Shown piece by piece: positions 51,663 to 60,406 of a stretch of 64,000 nt of DNA. The notes under the pieces were generated by a model. The model saw nothing but the letters and a program-made list of their open reading frames with translations, ran no database searches and was not told the DNA's origin. The stretch lies in NCBI GenBank assembly GCA_024233085.1, contig JACKQC010000012.1, forward strand, positions 1-64,000, in the 5' to 3' direction. The DNA is from Akkermansiaceae bacterium (GTDB taxonomy: Bacteria; Verrucomicrobiota; Verrucomicrobiia; Verrucomicrobiales; DEV007). Both the position numbers and the translations under genes were made by a program. Positions within the stretch are counted from its first letter, which is position 1. Each line of letters opens with the position of its first letter.

Positions 51663-52346
51663 TCAGAGAATGCCGTGTTTCCGAAAAACCTCGGAAACGG
51701 GAACGCCGGCGGCGAGTTCGTCGCGGACGGTGTTTTCGCCGCTGACTTTTTCGCTGGCCAGGCGCAGGGCCTCGCCGGCGGCCTCGCGGGGCACGATGAC
51801 GACGCCGTCGAGATCGCCGATGACATAGTCCCCGGTTTTCGCCGCGACACCGTCGATCTCGACCGGTTCGCCAATGACGGTGACGTCGAGCCGGCCCTTG
51901 CTGTCGGCGGGCGTGCAGCCGATGCCGAAGACGGGGAAATCCATCCGGTTGAGCGCCCACAGGTCGCGGGAACAACCGCTCATGACGACGCCGCGCACGC
52001 CTTTCGCCCCGCAGGCCGTGGAAAGCAGCTCGCCCCAGAAGGCGCTCTGGGTGTTGTGCCCCGCGTCGACGAGCAGGACGTCGCCGGCCGTCATGGTGTC
52101 GATCGCGGCCATCTCCAGCTTGTAGGGTTCGGCGGGAATCTCGTGGACGGTCTCGGCCCGGGCGGTGTAAACGCGGCCGCAGACCTTCACCGCCGGGGTG
52201 AGGGCGCGGATGGAGGCGCCGAGCGTCTGTTGACGGTAACCGAGCGAGTCGAGCACGTCGGCGACGACGGCGGCGTAGAGGTTCTCGAGCATGTCGAGAG
52301 TCTCGACATCCTCGGGCGGATTGGCGGCGGGAGCGTTCGGGTCCAT
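51663..52346 (-). CDS. RraA-family protein (aldolase/demethylmenaquinone methyltransferase-like)
   Basis: A 227-residue protein of the RraA/HMG-aldolase fold. It has AAVVADVLDSLGYRQQTL, GDVLLVDAGHNTQSAFWGELLSTACGAKGVRGVVMSGCSRDL (the GE...xxR divalent-metal region) and YVIGDLDGVVIVPREAA. Family members include RNase E regulators and HMG/CHA aldolases. Despite the common label, it is not a methyltransferase. It is convergent with the subtilase gene and divergent from the small membrane gene that follows. Confidence 0.85.
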   Translation of the reverse strand: MDPNAPAANPPEDVETLDMLENLYAAVVADVLDSLGYRQQTLGASIRALTPAVKVCGRVYTARAETVHEIPAEPYKLEMAAIDTMTAGDVLLVDAGHNTQSAFWGELLSTACGAKGVRGVVMSGCSRDLWALNRMDFPVFGIGCTPADSKGRLDVTVIGEPVEIDGVAAKTGDYVIGDLDGVVIVPREAAGEALRLASEKVSGENTVRDELAAGVPVSEVFRKHGIL

Positions 52347-52405
52347 GATTGCGGCCCACTTTGGGCTGGCTGGAGACGGATTCGCAAGGGCAGAATCGCG
52401 CCTTC

Positions 52406-52723
52406 ATGTCCGAAAAACCCGAAAATCGTCCCGACGCAGCGGAAGGGAAAGATGAAGACCTGGGCGCCTCCTACCGCCAGTCCCGGCGCGAAATGTGGGT
52501 GATGCTGGCGGTTTGGGCGGCGTTTTTTCTGTTCGTCACCGGGGTTTGCCAGGCCTTGTCCGGGGAAAGGACGCCCGACGGCGCGGTGCCGACCCTGTTC
52601 GGCATGCCCCGCTGGGTCGCGATCGGCATCGCCCTCCCCTGGATCGCCGCCAACGTGCTGATCCACCGATTCTGCTTTCACTTCATGCGCGACACCCCGC
52701 TGGGCGACGAGGAGGAGTCGTGA
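52406..52723 (+). CDS. Small membrane protein, YhdT/DUF997-like
   Basis: A 105-residue protein from ATG 52406 with a soluble N-terminus and two hydrophobic segments (MWVMLAVWAAFFLFVTGVCQAL and WVAIGIALPWIAANVLI), then a His/Cys/Phe-rich RFCFHFM. This matches the YhdT (DUF997) pattern, which in E. coli is the small partner encoded beside the pantothenate symporter PanF. Here a sodium:solute symporter follows 183 bp downstream. Confidence 0.7.
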   Translation: MSEKPENRPDAAEGKDEDLGASYRQSRREMWVMLAVWAAFFLFVTGVCQALSGERTPDGAVPTLFGMPRWVAIGIALPWIAANVLIHRFCFHFMRDTPLGDEEES

Positions 52724-52849
52724 GACAACTCCGAAACACGAATGGACGCCAATTCACGCGAATCATTTTCCGATTGCCTCCGAAACCCGTGACTCAAAGT
52801 CCCTTTTTGCGATCTCTGAGCCTTTTCGCGGCAAAAGAACCTTCGGAAT

Positions 52850-52905
52850 CTGAAAACTGAATTTTGACATCACCGACCACTGATTACTGGTTAACTGAAC
52901 ACTGA
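52850..52905. repeat. Short heptamer repeat tract upstream of symporter
   Basis: Degenerate AACTGAA-type heptamers (ctgaaaactgaatt, then aactgaacactgaaatg) run up to the symporter start. They belong to the same 7-bp family as the tracts at 22683, 61995 and 62264, so an insertion event may have brought this sequence close to the gene. Confidence 0.55.
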
Positions 52906-52906
52906 A

Positions 52907-54808
52907 ATGCTCGCCACCTCCGTCCAGGCGGCCAATTCGGCCCTTGTCACCTTCGCGATTTACATCGCCGCGGTGTTTGTCATCGCTGGCCTGGCCAACC
53001 GCCTGCAGGGCAAAGGAGGATTCGTCAGCGAATACTTTCTGGGCGGCAAAAACATCGGGATGTGGGCCTTTGCGCTGACCTACGCGGCGACGGCGGCGTC
53101 CGGCGGCAGTTTCATGGGCTTTCCGGCCTACATTTACGAGAGTGGCTGGGCCCTGGCGTGGTGGATCTCCGGTTACATCGTGGTGCCGCTGGTGTGCATG
53201 GGGCTCTTCGCGAAGCGGATCAACCAGGTCGGTCGCATCGCGCGGGCGATCACCATTCCGGAGCTGTTGCGCCACCGTTTCGGCAGCCCGCTGGTGGGGA
53301 ACGTGGCGACGCTGCTGGTGGTGTTTTTCATGTTTTTCTATCTGCTGGCGCAGTTCAAGGCCGGCGCGCAGATCATGGCGACGCTGCTCGACGACGTGCC
53401 GCTGTTCGTGCGCGCGACGGCGTGGATCAACGAGGCGAAGGCCGGCGTCTTCTGGATCGGCGGGGCCAACGGCGACTATCTGCTGTGCCTCGTCGTCTTC
53501 GCGGCGGCGGTGATCGTTTACACGGCCTACGGCGGCTTTCGCGCCGTGGTGTGGACCGATGTGATGCAGGGCCTGGTGATGGGCGTCGGCGTGGTGATCC
53601 TCCTGATCCTGACCCTGAGCCAGGTCGGCGGCCTGGGCAACGCCACGAAGCAACTCGCCGAAATGACCCCGCCGGAATTCGGCGCGGCGGTCATGCGGCG
53701 CGACGTCACAACCAGAGCGGAAAACCTCGCGCGCGGCGACTGGGTCGCGACCGCGGACGGCGGCGTGGCACGGCTGAAAGTCGCGGTCTCCTTCGCCGCC
53801 GGCGAGGCGGAATCCGCGCCGGTCGAGGTGCTGCTCCCGACGACGCCCGGCGACGTGGAAAAGGTCCGGCCCTCGGCGCGGGCGGGCTTTGTCGCCGCCG
53901 TCGCCACGCGCGTTCCCTATGCCTATGGCGCGGGGGAGAAAGGCGTCTATCTCACCCCGCCCGGACCGAGCCGGACGAAGGCGGGCGGTTTCCTGCCGGT
54001 GCTGCTGGCGATGAGCTATTTCTTTTTCTGGAATTTCAGCGGCGCGGGGCAGCCCAGCTACATGGTCCGGCAGATGGCCTTTCGGGACACGGTGACCCTG
54101 CGGCGGTCGATCATGCTGGTGTCGGTGTATTTCAGCCTCATCTATTTCCCGCTGGTCATCGTGTTCACCTGCGCGCGGGTGCTGCTGCCGGGCATGGAGG
54201 TCCACGCGGACCGCGTGATGCCCGAGATGGCGACGCACGTGACGACCCAGGCGGGCCTGCCGTGGCTGGCGGGCCTGCTCGTGGCGGCGCCCTTCGCGGC
54301 GATCATGTCGAGCGTGGACAGCTTCCTGATCCTGGTTTCCTCGGGAGTGGTGCGCGACATCTACCAACAGAGCATCAACCCGAAGGCCTCCGAACGGCAG
54401 ATCAAACGGCTCAGCTACACCGTCACCGTCGTCGTCGGCGTGCTGGCCGTTTTCGCCGTGCTGCGGCCGCCGGAGTTCCTGCAGACGCTCATCGTCTTCG
54501 CCTCGGGCGGGTTGGGCGCGGCCTTCATCGTCGCCATCGTGCTCAGCCTTTACTGGCGGCGCATGACGGCCGCCGCCGCCGCCGCCAGCATGATCTCGGG
54601 CAGCCTGACGATTCTCGTCCTCTACCTGATCGGGTGGAAGGAGACCGGGAAATTCGACGAGTACAATCTCTTCGGCGTCCATCCCTTCATCTGGTCGCTG
54701 GTCGTCACCGGCCTGGTGAGCGTGATCGTGAGCCTGCGCGGTCCCGGGCCGGACCCGGCATTGGTGAAAAAATACTTTGGCACCGAGGCCAAAGGCGGGG
54801 AATCCTAG
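52907..54808 (+). CDS. Sodium:solute symporter (SSS family)
   Basis: A 633-residue inner-membrane transporter with about 12-13 hydrophobic segments, for example VTFAIYIAAVFVIAGLANRL, AFALTYAATAASGGSFMGFP, GFRAVVWTDVMQGLVMGVGVVILLILTL, FAAIMSSVDSFLILVSSGVVRDIY and GAAFIVAIVLSLYW. The GGSF and SSVDSFL blocks are typical Na+-site regions. A hydrophilic insert of about 100 residues (about 255-365) sits between membrane helices. Its small YhdT-like neighbour suggests a PanF-like carrier, but the substrate is uncertain. Confidence 0.88.
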   Translation: MLATSVQAANSALVTFAIYIAAVFVIAGLANRLQGKGGFVSEYFLGGKNIGMWAFALTYAATAASGGSFMGFPAYIYESGWALAWWISGYIVVPLVCMGLFAKRINQVGRIARAITIPELLRHRFGSPLVGNVATLLVVFFMFFYLLAQFKAGAQIMATLLDDVPLFVRATAWINEAKAGVFWIGGANGDYLLCLVVFAAAVIVYTAYGGFRAVVWTDVMQGLVMGVGVVILLILTLSQVGGLGNATKQLAEMTPPEFGAAVMRRDVTTRAENLARGDWVATADGGVARLKVAVSFAAGEAESAPVEVLLPTTPGDVEKVRPSARAGFVAAVATRVPYAYGAGEKGVYLTPPGPSRTKAGGFLPVLLAMSYFFFWNFSGAGQPSYMVRQMAFRDTVTLRRSIMLVSVYFSLIYFPLVIVFTCARVLLPGMEVHADRVMPEMATHVTTQAGLPWLAGLLVAAPFAAIMSSVDSFLILVSSGVVRDIYQQSINPKASERQIKRLSYTVTVVVGVLAVFAVLRPPEFLQTLIVFASGGLGAAFIVAIVLSLYWRRMTAAAAAASMISGSLTILVLYLIGWKETGKFDEYNLFGVHPFIWSLVVTGLVSVIVSLRGPGPDPALVKKYFGTEAKGGES

Positions 54809-54812
54809 GGGT

Positions 54813-57356
54813 TTGCCATTTTCAAACTCCCTCCCGGGCAACGTTTTCCCTCCTTTGGATTCCCTCGACGACATTCCGCCGGCCCCGAAGAAAGCCGGCC
54901 CGTCCGATGCCGCCGCCGCGAAACCGGCCTCTCCGCCCGCGTCCGCCGGTCCGGAAACGCCCGGCCCAGTGCTGCCCGCCCAGGACCGGCGGGGCGCGGA
55001 CCTTTACGCCTGTCTGCTGACCTCGCCGCACGCCGCCGCCACCATCGCCTCGCGCGACGCCGCCGCCGCCAAAGCCCTGCCGGGAGTGGTGGACATCTTT
55101 TTTGCCTCCGACCTCGACGACCGCAACCGTCTCCGCCCCCTGCGGCCCGACGAACCCCTCCTCGCCGAGGGCGCCGCGTATTTCTGGGGCCAGCCGGTCG
55201 CGGTGATCGTCGCCCTCGACGAAGCCTCCGCCCTCGCCGCCCGCGACGCGGTGAGAGTCGATTACCATCCGGCTCAGTCCATTCTCGATGTCGAGCACGC
55301 CATCGCGATGCAGAGCTACCACGGCGACGCCGTCTCCATCTCCCGCGGCGATCCCGAGAAAGCCATCACCGAGGCCCCGCACCGCTTCGCCGGAAAGCTC
55401 GACATCGGCTCCCAGCTTCCCCTGCCCCGCGACACCCTGTCCGCCCGCGCCGTGCCCGACGACGACGGCGGCCTCGCCGTGTGGACCGCCGCCGAGGTGC
55501 CCTCGCGCGTGCGCACCGCCGTCGCCGCCGGCCTGAAGATCCCCGAGAGCCAGGTCGCCCTGCACGGCATGCCCATCGCCGGCGCCACCGGCGGCCGGCA
55601 GACCGAGGCCGCGCTGGTCGCCACCCTCGCCGCCCTCGCCGCCCAGCGCGCCCGCCAGCCCGTCGCCCTGCGCATCGATCCCGCCGCCGCCACCGCCCTC
55701 ACCGCGAAACGCCACGCCGTCCGCGCCTCTTTCCGCGCCGGTTACGACAACGACGGACGCCTCCTCTCCGCCGATGTCGAGCTGTCCATCGACGGCGGCT
55801 GGATCGTCGGCGACTCGAATGCCGCGCTCGACCAGATGATCCTCCACGCCGACGGCGCCTATTTCGTGCCCCACTTCCGCGTCACCGGACGCCTCTGCCG
55901 CACCCATCACGTCACCGGCGCCGCCCTGCCCGCCGAGGGCGCCGCGCAGGGCTCGCTCGTGATGGAGGAAATCCTCACCCGCATCGCCAACCGCCTCGGC
56001 CTTTCCCCCGCGAAAGTCCGCGACCTCAATCTCTATCGCGAGACCGGCAACCGGCACTCCACCCACTACGGCCAGCCCGTGGACTGCGAGGCGCTCCAGC
56101 GCGTCTGGAACACCCTCATCGGCCACTCCGAATTCGAAGCCCGCCGCGAGCGCATCGACGACTGGAACCGCCAGAACCCCTGCTACAAGCGCGGCATCGC
56201 CGCCGTGCCCGTGAAATTCGGCCTCGGCGACACCCGCTCCGACCGCAACCAGGCCATGGTCCTCATCCAGCTCCTGCTCGACGGCTCCGTCTGCGTCCGG
56301 CTCGGCTGCATCGACAACGGCGACGGCCTGCCCCTGCGGATCGCCGAGGAGGCCGCCCGCCAGTTCGGCATCCCCGCCCACGGCGTGTCCGTCCGCTGCG
56401 GCGACCCGAACCTCACCCCCCACATGACCGCCCGCATCGGCGCGAACACCGTCTCCCTCATGCGCCGCGCCGTCGCCGACGCCTGCGACCAGTTGAAACA
56501 GCGCCTCCGCCCCATCGCCGCCCAATTGCTCGCCGCCGGCGGCATGGCCGAGATCGACGCCGAGACCATCCGCTTCGCCGGCGGCCGCATCGCCGCCGGC
56601 GGCCAGTCCACCGGCGCCCTGACCTTCGCCGACCTCGTCGAAGCCGCCTGGCGACGCCGCGCCAACATGAGCGCCATCGGCTTCCACCGCACGCCGAACC
56701 TCTGGTGGGACCGCGAAGTCGGCGCCGGCTGGCCCTTCTCCGCCTTCATCGCCGGCGCCGCCGTCGTCGAGATCCAGCTCGATGCCTTCACCGGCGAAGT
56801 CCAGATCCTCCGCGCCGACCTCATGCACCAGGGCGGCCCCGAGAACCGGCGCGCCGGCGACGCCGCCCAGATCGGCCGCGCCCTGACCTTCGGCTTCGGC
56901 TGGATGCTCCGCGAAGCCGTCGCCTGGTCGAAAAACGGCGCCCTCGCCACCGATTCGCCCGGCGACACCCCCATCCCCGGCTTCGGCGACGCCCCCCCCC
57001 AATTCCACCTCGAAATCGCCACCGGCCCGCCCAACAGCCCCATCGAGGACGCCGTCGCCAGCGGCGCCGAGAGCGCCGTCTTTCTCGCCGCCGCCGCCCG
57101 CGAAGCCGTCCGCGAAGCCATCCGCGCCTTCGGCGCCGACCGCGACCGCGGCGTCGAGGTCGACCTGCCCGTGCCCGCCACCCCCGAGGCCGTCCTGCGC
57201 GCCCTGCGCGAGATGAGCCGCCAGCTCGCCGCCAGCGCCAAGGCCAAGCAGGTCGCCGCCGCGGAGGCCAAATCCCCCGGCGGCGGCGCCCCGGAAAAGA
57301 CCGCGCCCGCGCCCGCGCCCGCCGCCCCGCCGCCGTCCGAGACGGGTGGGAAATAG
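54813..57356 (+). CDS. Molybdopterin hydroxylase (xanthine dehydrogenase/aldehyde oxidase) large-subunit-like protein
   Basis: About 847 residues. After a Pro/Ala-rich start come the hammerhead domain (DLYACLLTSPHAAATIASRDAAAAKALPGVVDIF, EGAAYFWGQPVAVIVALDEASALAARDAVRVDY) and the Mo-cofactor domains (GATGGRQTEAALVATLAALAA in place of GxGFGGK, ADCEALQ-like segments, HMTARIGANTVSLMRRAVADAC). A final SGAESAVFLAAAA keeps the catalytic Glu region of GxGEP. It lacks FeS and FAD partner genes here. Codon usage is extreme, almost all GCC/CGC. The start is uncertain: TTG codons at 54777 (overlapping the symporter), 54813 and 54855 are possible. The Mo-uptake operon is in the same window. Confidence 0.82.
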   Translation: MPFSNSLPGNVFPPLDSLDDIPPAPKKAGPSDAAAAKPASPPASAGPETPGPVLPAQDRRGADLYACLLTSPHAAATIASRDAAAAKALPGVVDIFFASDLDDRNRLRPLRPDEPLLAEGAAYFWGQPVAVIVALDEASALAARDAVRVDYHPAQSILDVEHAIAMQSYHGDAVSISRGDPEKAITEAPHRFAGKLDIGSQLPLPRDTLSARAVPDDDGGLAVWTAAEVPSRVRTAVAAGLKIPESQVALHGMPIAGATGGRQTEAALVATLAALAAQRARQPVALRIDPAAATALTAKRHAVRASFRAGYDNDGRLLSADVELSIDGGWIVGDSNAALDQMILHADGAYFVPHFRVTGRLCRTHHVTGAALPAEGAAQGSLVMEEILTRIANRLGLSPAKVRDLNLYRETGNRHSTHYGQPVDCEALQRVWNTLIGHSEFEARRERIDDWNRQNPCYKRGIAAVPVKFGLGDTRSDRNQAMVLIQLLLDGSVCVRLGCIDNGDGLPLRIAEEAARQFGIPAHGVSVRCGDPNLTPHMTARIGANTVSLMRRAVADACDQLKQRLRPIAAQLLAAGGMAEIDAETIRFAGGRIAAGGQSTGALTFADLVEAAWRRRANMSAIGFHRTPNLWWDREVGAGWPFSAFIAGAAVVEIQLDAFTGEVQILRADLMHQGGPENRRAGDAAQIGRALTFGFGWMLREAVAWSKNGALATDSPGDTPIPGFGDAPPQFHLEIATGPPNSPIEDAVASGAESAVFLAAAAREAVREAIRAFGADRDRGVEVDLPVPATPEAVLRALREMSRQLAASAKAKQVAAAEAKSPGGGAPEKTAPAPAPAAPPPSETGGK

Positions 57357-57462
57357 GGCCGCGACCGGTCTCGAGGAGCGAAGCCCGCGAGCGGGCGGCC
57401 GCATCAAATCGGCGCCCGCCATCATCCCCATGCCCGTTTCGCACCGCGGGCGCCGCGGGCGC

Positions 57463-57950
57463 TTCGAATTCCGAGACCGACACTCGCGCATGGGGCAACC
57501 GCCTCCGGGGTTGCCTGAAATGGGGACGCGTTTCCGGAGGTCGGTGACCTCCGGCTATTCACGGAGAACCGCTCCGCGGTTGTCCGGTCATCGGTACTCG
57601 TCGAGGGTCGGTCTCGAACCGGGACAGCGAAGACTGGCGCCCGGGACGAACCCGAAGGCGAATATCCGCCGCGTTGACTCCGAAGATGAACTTCCATTGC
57701 GTTGACTCCGAAGGTGAGCCTCCGTCGCGTGGACCCCGGAGGTGAGCCTCTGTCGCGTGGACTCCGAAGATGAGCCTCCGTCGCATTGACCCCGAAGGTG
57801 AGCCTCCGTCGCGTGGACTCCGAAGGTGAGCCTTCGTTGCGTGGACCCCGGAGGGGTCTCCCGTGAATAGCCCGGAGTCGACGACTCCGGGGTTTTGACC
57901 CACCCACCGGCCAACCCCGGAGGGGTTGCCCCTCACGAACCCGCCGGCGC
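57463..57950. repeat. Macro-repeat copy 1 (488 bp)
   Basis: The first of three direct copies that begin around gagaccgacayTCGCGCATG. The core contains a perfect 9-bp hairpin (57534-57542 with 57546-57554, loop GGT) and others (AACCGC-TCC-GCGGTT; CCGGAGTCG/CGACTCCGG). Inside lies a 28-bp minisatellite at 57645-57865. The copy ends in the context of CCCCGGAGGGG hairpins. Open frames through it on both strands differ between copies and change frame at each 28-bp unit, so no protein is called. Confidence 0.88.
57645..57865. repeat. 28-bp minisatellite in copy 1
   Basis: Seven to eight contiguous 28-bp units, starting at about 57645, 57673, 57701, 57729, 57757, 57785, 57813 and partly 57841; the first and last are degenerate. 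A typical unit reads GTGGACTCCGAAGGTGAGCC plus TCCGTCGC. Several units can form a 5-6-bp stem around TGAG. Units are back to back with no spacers. Confidence 0.88.
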
Positions 57951-58410
57951 CCCGAATCCCGAGACCGACATTCGCGCATGGGGCAACCGCCTCCGGGGTT
58001 GCCTGAAATGGGGACGCGTTTCCGGAGGTCGGTGACCTCCGGCTATTCACGGAGAACCGCTCCGCGGTTGTCCGGTCATCGGTATTCGTCGAGGGTCGGT
58101 CTCGAACCGAGACAGCGAGAACTAGCGCCCGGGACGAACCCGAAGGCGAACATCCGTCGCGTTGACTCCGAAGGTGAACTTCCATTGCGTTGACCCCGAA
58201 GGTGAGCCTTTGCCGCGTTGACTCCGAAGGTGAGCCTTTGCCGCGTTGACTCCGAAAGTGAGCCTTCCTTGCGTGGACCCCGGAGGTGAGCCTTCCTTGC
58301 GTGGACCCCGGAGGGGTCTCCCGTGAATAGCCCGGAGTCGACGACTCCGGGGTTTTGACCCATCCACCGGCCAACCCCGGAGGGGTTGCCCCTCACGAAC
58401 CCGCCGGCGC
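57951..58410. repeat. Macro-repeat copy 2 (460 bp)
   Basis: A near-identical second copy, 28 bp shorter than copy 1, the size of one minisatellite unit. Its minisatellite runs about 58133-58325 with differing units (CCTTTGCC, CCTTCCTTGC arms). Confidence 0.88.
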
Positions 58411-58572
58411 CCCGAATCCCGAGACCGACATTCGCGCATGGGGCAACCGCCTCCGGGGTTGCCTGAAATGGGGACGCGTTTCCGGAGGTCGGTGACCTCC
58501 GGCTATTCACGGAGAACCGCTCCGCGGTTGTCCGGTCATCGGTACTCGTCGAGGGTCGGTCTCGAACCGGGA
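58411..58572. repeat. Macro-repeat copy 3, truncated
   Basis: A third copy that keeps the ATG-GGGCAACC start and the CCGGAGGTC hairpin. It ends abruptly at the ctcgaaccgggat junction where the minisatellite would begin. Unique DNA continues from there. Confidence 0.85.
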
Positions 58573-58728
58573 TTAAAAAAACGGACAAGTGTCACCAAGG
58601 CGCGAACGGGCGGAAATCGGGATGCGGCGCTTGGTTTTCCGTTCTTGTTCGGAGGGAATTTTGTCGCCCTCCGTCAGCTCTCCCGATAGAACCTGCGCCA
58701 GTTCCTAAAGGAAGTCATGTTTGGTGGA

Positions 58729-59064
58729 TTAGTCGCCAACAAAATCCCAACCATCCCCTCGGGACGCGAAGAAAAACGAAGGCTTCTCACTCCAATAGTT
58801 GTAAATTCTAAGATAAAACTGTTCTTCGTCGGGGCGCTCATAGTCATATCTCATGCCGCTGATGGCTGAAAGCGCATTTGGTCGAATCGAAAGATCAGCC
58901 AATGTCTCTGGATAGGAGCCGTTTCGCGAGCGAAATTCCTCCAACTTCTCGATTATCGAATCACCCTTCGCGATGCCATCTGTATTGAATGCAAAAAACC
59001 AAACAACCAGGGTTAGAATGAACACCCCGAAAATTACAAATGTAACTTTGGCAATTCTTTTCAA
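58729..59064 (-). CDS. Small single-pass membrane protein, unrecognised
   Basis: A 111-residue protein with an N-terminal hydrophobic segment (VTFVIFGVFILTLVVWFFAF) after MKRIAK, then a soluble part (IIEKLEEFRSRNGSYPETLADLSI...MRYDYERPDEEQFYLRIYNYWSEKPSFFFASRGDGWDFVGD). The EEFRSRNGSYPETLADL segment resembles the pseudopilin-like region seen in many PVC exported proteins, but the type IV pilin leader is absent. It is clearly AT-richer than all its neighbours and lies between the macro-repeat and the IS630 relic, so it was probably acquired. Confidence 0.7.
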   Translation of the reverse strand: MKRIAKVTFVIFGVFILTLVVWFFAFNTDGIAKGDSIIEKLEEFRSRNGSYPETLADLSIRPNALSAISGMRYDYERPDEEQFYLRIYNYWSEKPSFFFASRGDGWDFVGD

Positions 59065-59120
59065 TTTCAGACCGAATTACAGACGCCGCCCATAACAGTG
59101 ATGGGCGGCGTCCGCGATTC

Positions 59121-60306
59121 TAGTGTAGTGTTTCATAAATAGCTATACAAAACAATACGGCGTTGTATGCTTGGGGCATGGCTAGGCCGATCCGTGCGCT
59201 TGCAATCGATTCCGATCAAATGAAGAGGCTCAAATCCGTCACCGATGGGCGTTCCAGCCCTCAACGGATGGTCATGCGAGCCAACATCGTGTTGCTTCGC
59301 GGTCAGGGTTTTTCCCAGCGGGAAGTGGCCACCCGTCTACAAGTGGAACGCGTCGTGGTCTCAAAATGGGAAAACCGTTTCCGCAAGGAAGGTATCGCCG
59401 GACCTGATGAGCGACAGCGCAGCGGCAGGCCACAGGTTGCTGCAGGCCACCAGGGCGGCCATTCTCGATAAACCGTCCGTCCGCCTAAACCCCTGAGCCG
59501 CTGGGCACCCGCACCTGGCCAAAGCCAAGGTCCCCAAACGCTACCGTCCATCGCCTGTGGAGGCCACGACATCAAGCCGCATCTCCCGCGGACTTTCAAA
59601 CTCTCAACAACAAGGACTTCGAAACCCAAATTCTGGATGTCATCGGGTTCTATCTGAATCTCCGGACACAGGCCCTGGTGTTTCTTGTTGTGACGAAGAG
59701 CCAGTGCCCGGCCCGAGCGCACACAGCCCGGCCTCGCCGCTGGGGGATCGGACAGTGCGCACCTCCACCCGCTGACTGCATCCGGCATGGCACGCCCGCT
59801 TTCGCGGCACTCAACTATCTTCGCGACTGGCAGGTCATCGGCCGCACCGCGTGCAGCGCCACACCCACGCCGAATGGTTGACTTTCTCAAACAGATCGAC
59901 CATGAGGCGCCGGAAAACGGGTTGAGCCCACATGGTCATCACCGCTTCTCCACCACAAGCACCGAAGGTCAAAAGCTGGTCATGGCGGTAACCGCGGCAT
60001 GCCAAGGCGCATGGAGCCGAGCGCATCGTTCCGTACTTCACCCCGACCTCTTCATCGTGGATGAACCTTCCAGGCTGCGATTCTTCCAAGCGACCTGGAC
60101 TGAAGAGCCTATCACCGAGGGAAGCTTCACGAGCATCCGGGACCTGGAACAAACGATCGAAAGCTACCTCTCCGAGCAGGACGAAAATCCGAAACGCTAC
60201 GTCTGGAAAGCCGAAGGACAGGAGATCCTCGCAAAAATCCATCGCGCTCGAACCGCCATGAACCAATCCCCGGGTTATGTGTAGCTATTTTGCAAACACT
60301 ACACTA
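59121..60306. mobile_element. IS630-family element with intact ends and decayed transposase
   Basis: A 1186-bp element with near-perfect 25-bp terminal inverted repeats at 59121-59145 and 60282-60306 (22 of 25 positions match); each end starts with TA, the usual IS630 target. The transposase inside is broken by frameshifts. The last codons of the transposase frame run into the right terminal repeat. Confidence 0.85.
59178..60284 (+). pseudogene. Decayed IS630 transposase
   Basis: The N-terminal helix-turn-helix part is clear from ATG 59178 (IRALAIDSDQMKRLKS, LRGQGFSQREVATRLQVERVVVSKWENRFRKEGIAGPDERQRSGRP). The DDE domain is split over several frames: GFYLNLRTQALVF and KSQCPARAHTARP in one, HGTPAFAALNYL in another. 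The last part is intact again (SFTSIRDLEQTIESYLSEQDENPKRYVWKAEGQEILAKIHRART). The metal-binding aspartates cannot be reconstructed, so it is non-functional. Confidence 0.82.
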
Positions 60307-60406
60307 GGTAAAAAGCGGCAATCCCGCAATCACCCTTTCGCCGTCCCTCGAAGCCCCCGCCGCCGCCAGCAGCACCGCCGCTCGATTTCCTTCCCCCCTC
60401 GCCCCC

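Noticed and set aside
52763..54874. 703-residue minus-strand open frame
   Set aside because: His/Arg/Gln-rich antisense shadow of the symporter gene.
54822..57491. 889-residue minus-strand open frame antisense to the molybdopterin hydroxylase-like gene
   Set aside because: It is Gly/Asp/Val-rich with no domain, a mirror of GCC/CGC-rich codons; the plus frame has clear family motifs.
57645..58325. 28-bp repeats as a CRISPR array
   Set aside because: Units are contiguous without spacers, and no cas genes are near; it is a minisatellite.
57422..58588. Minus-strand proteins rich in RRLTFGVN/HLRSQR repeats
   Set aside because: The 28-bp unit shifts frame every copy, and three such open frames overlap the same DNA in different frames; this is repeat-driven openness, not coding evidence.
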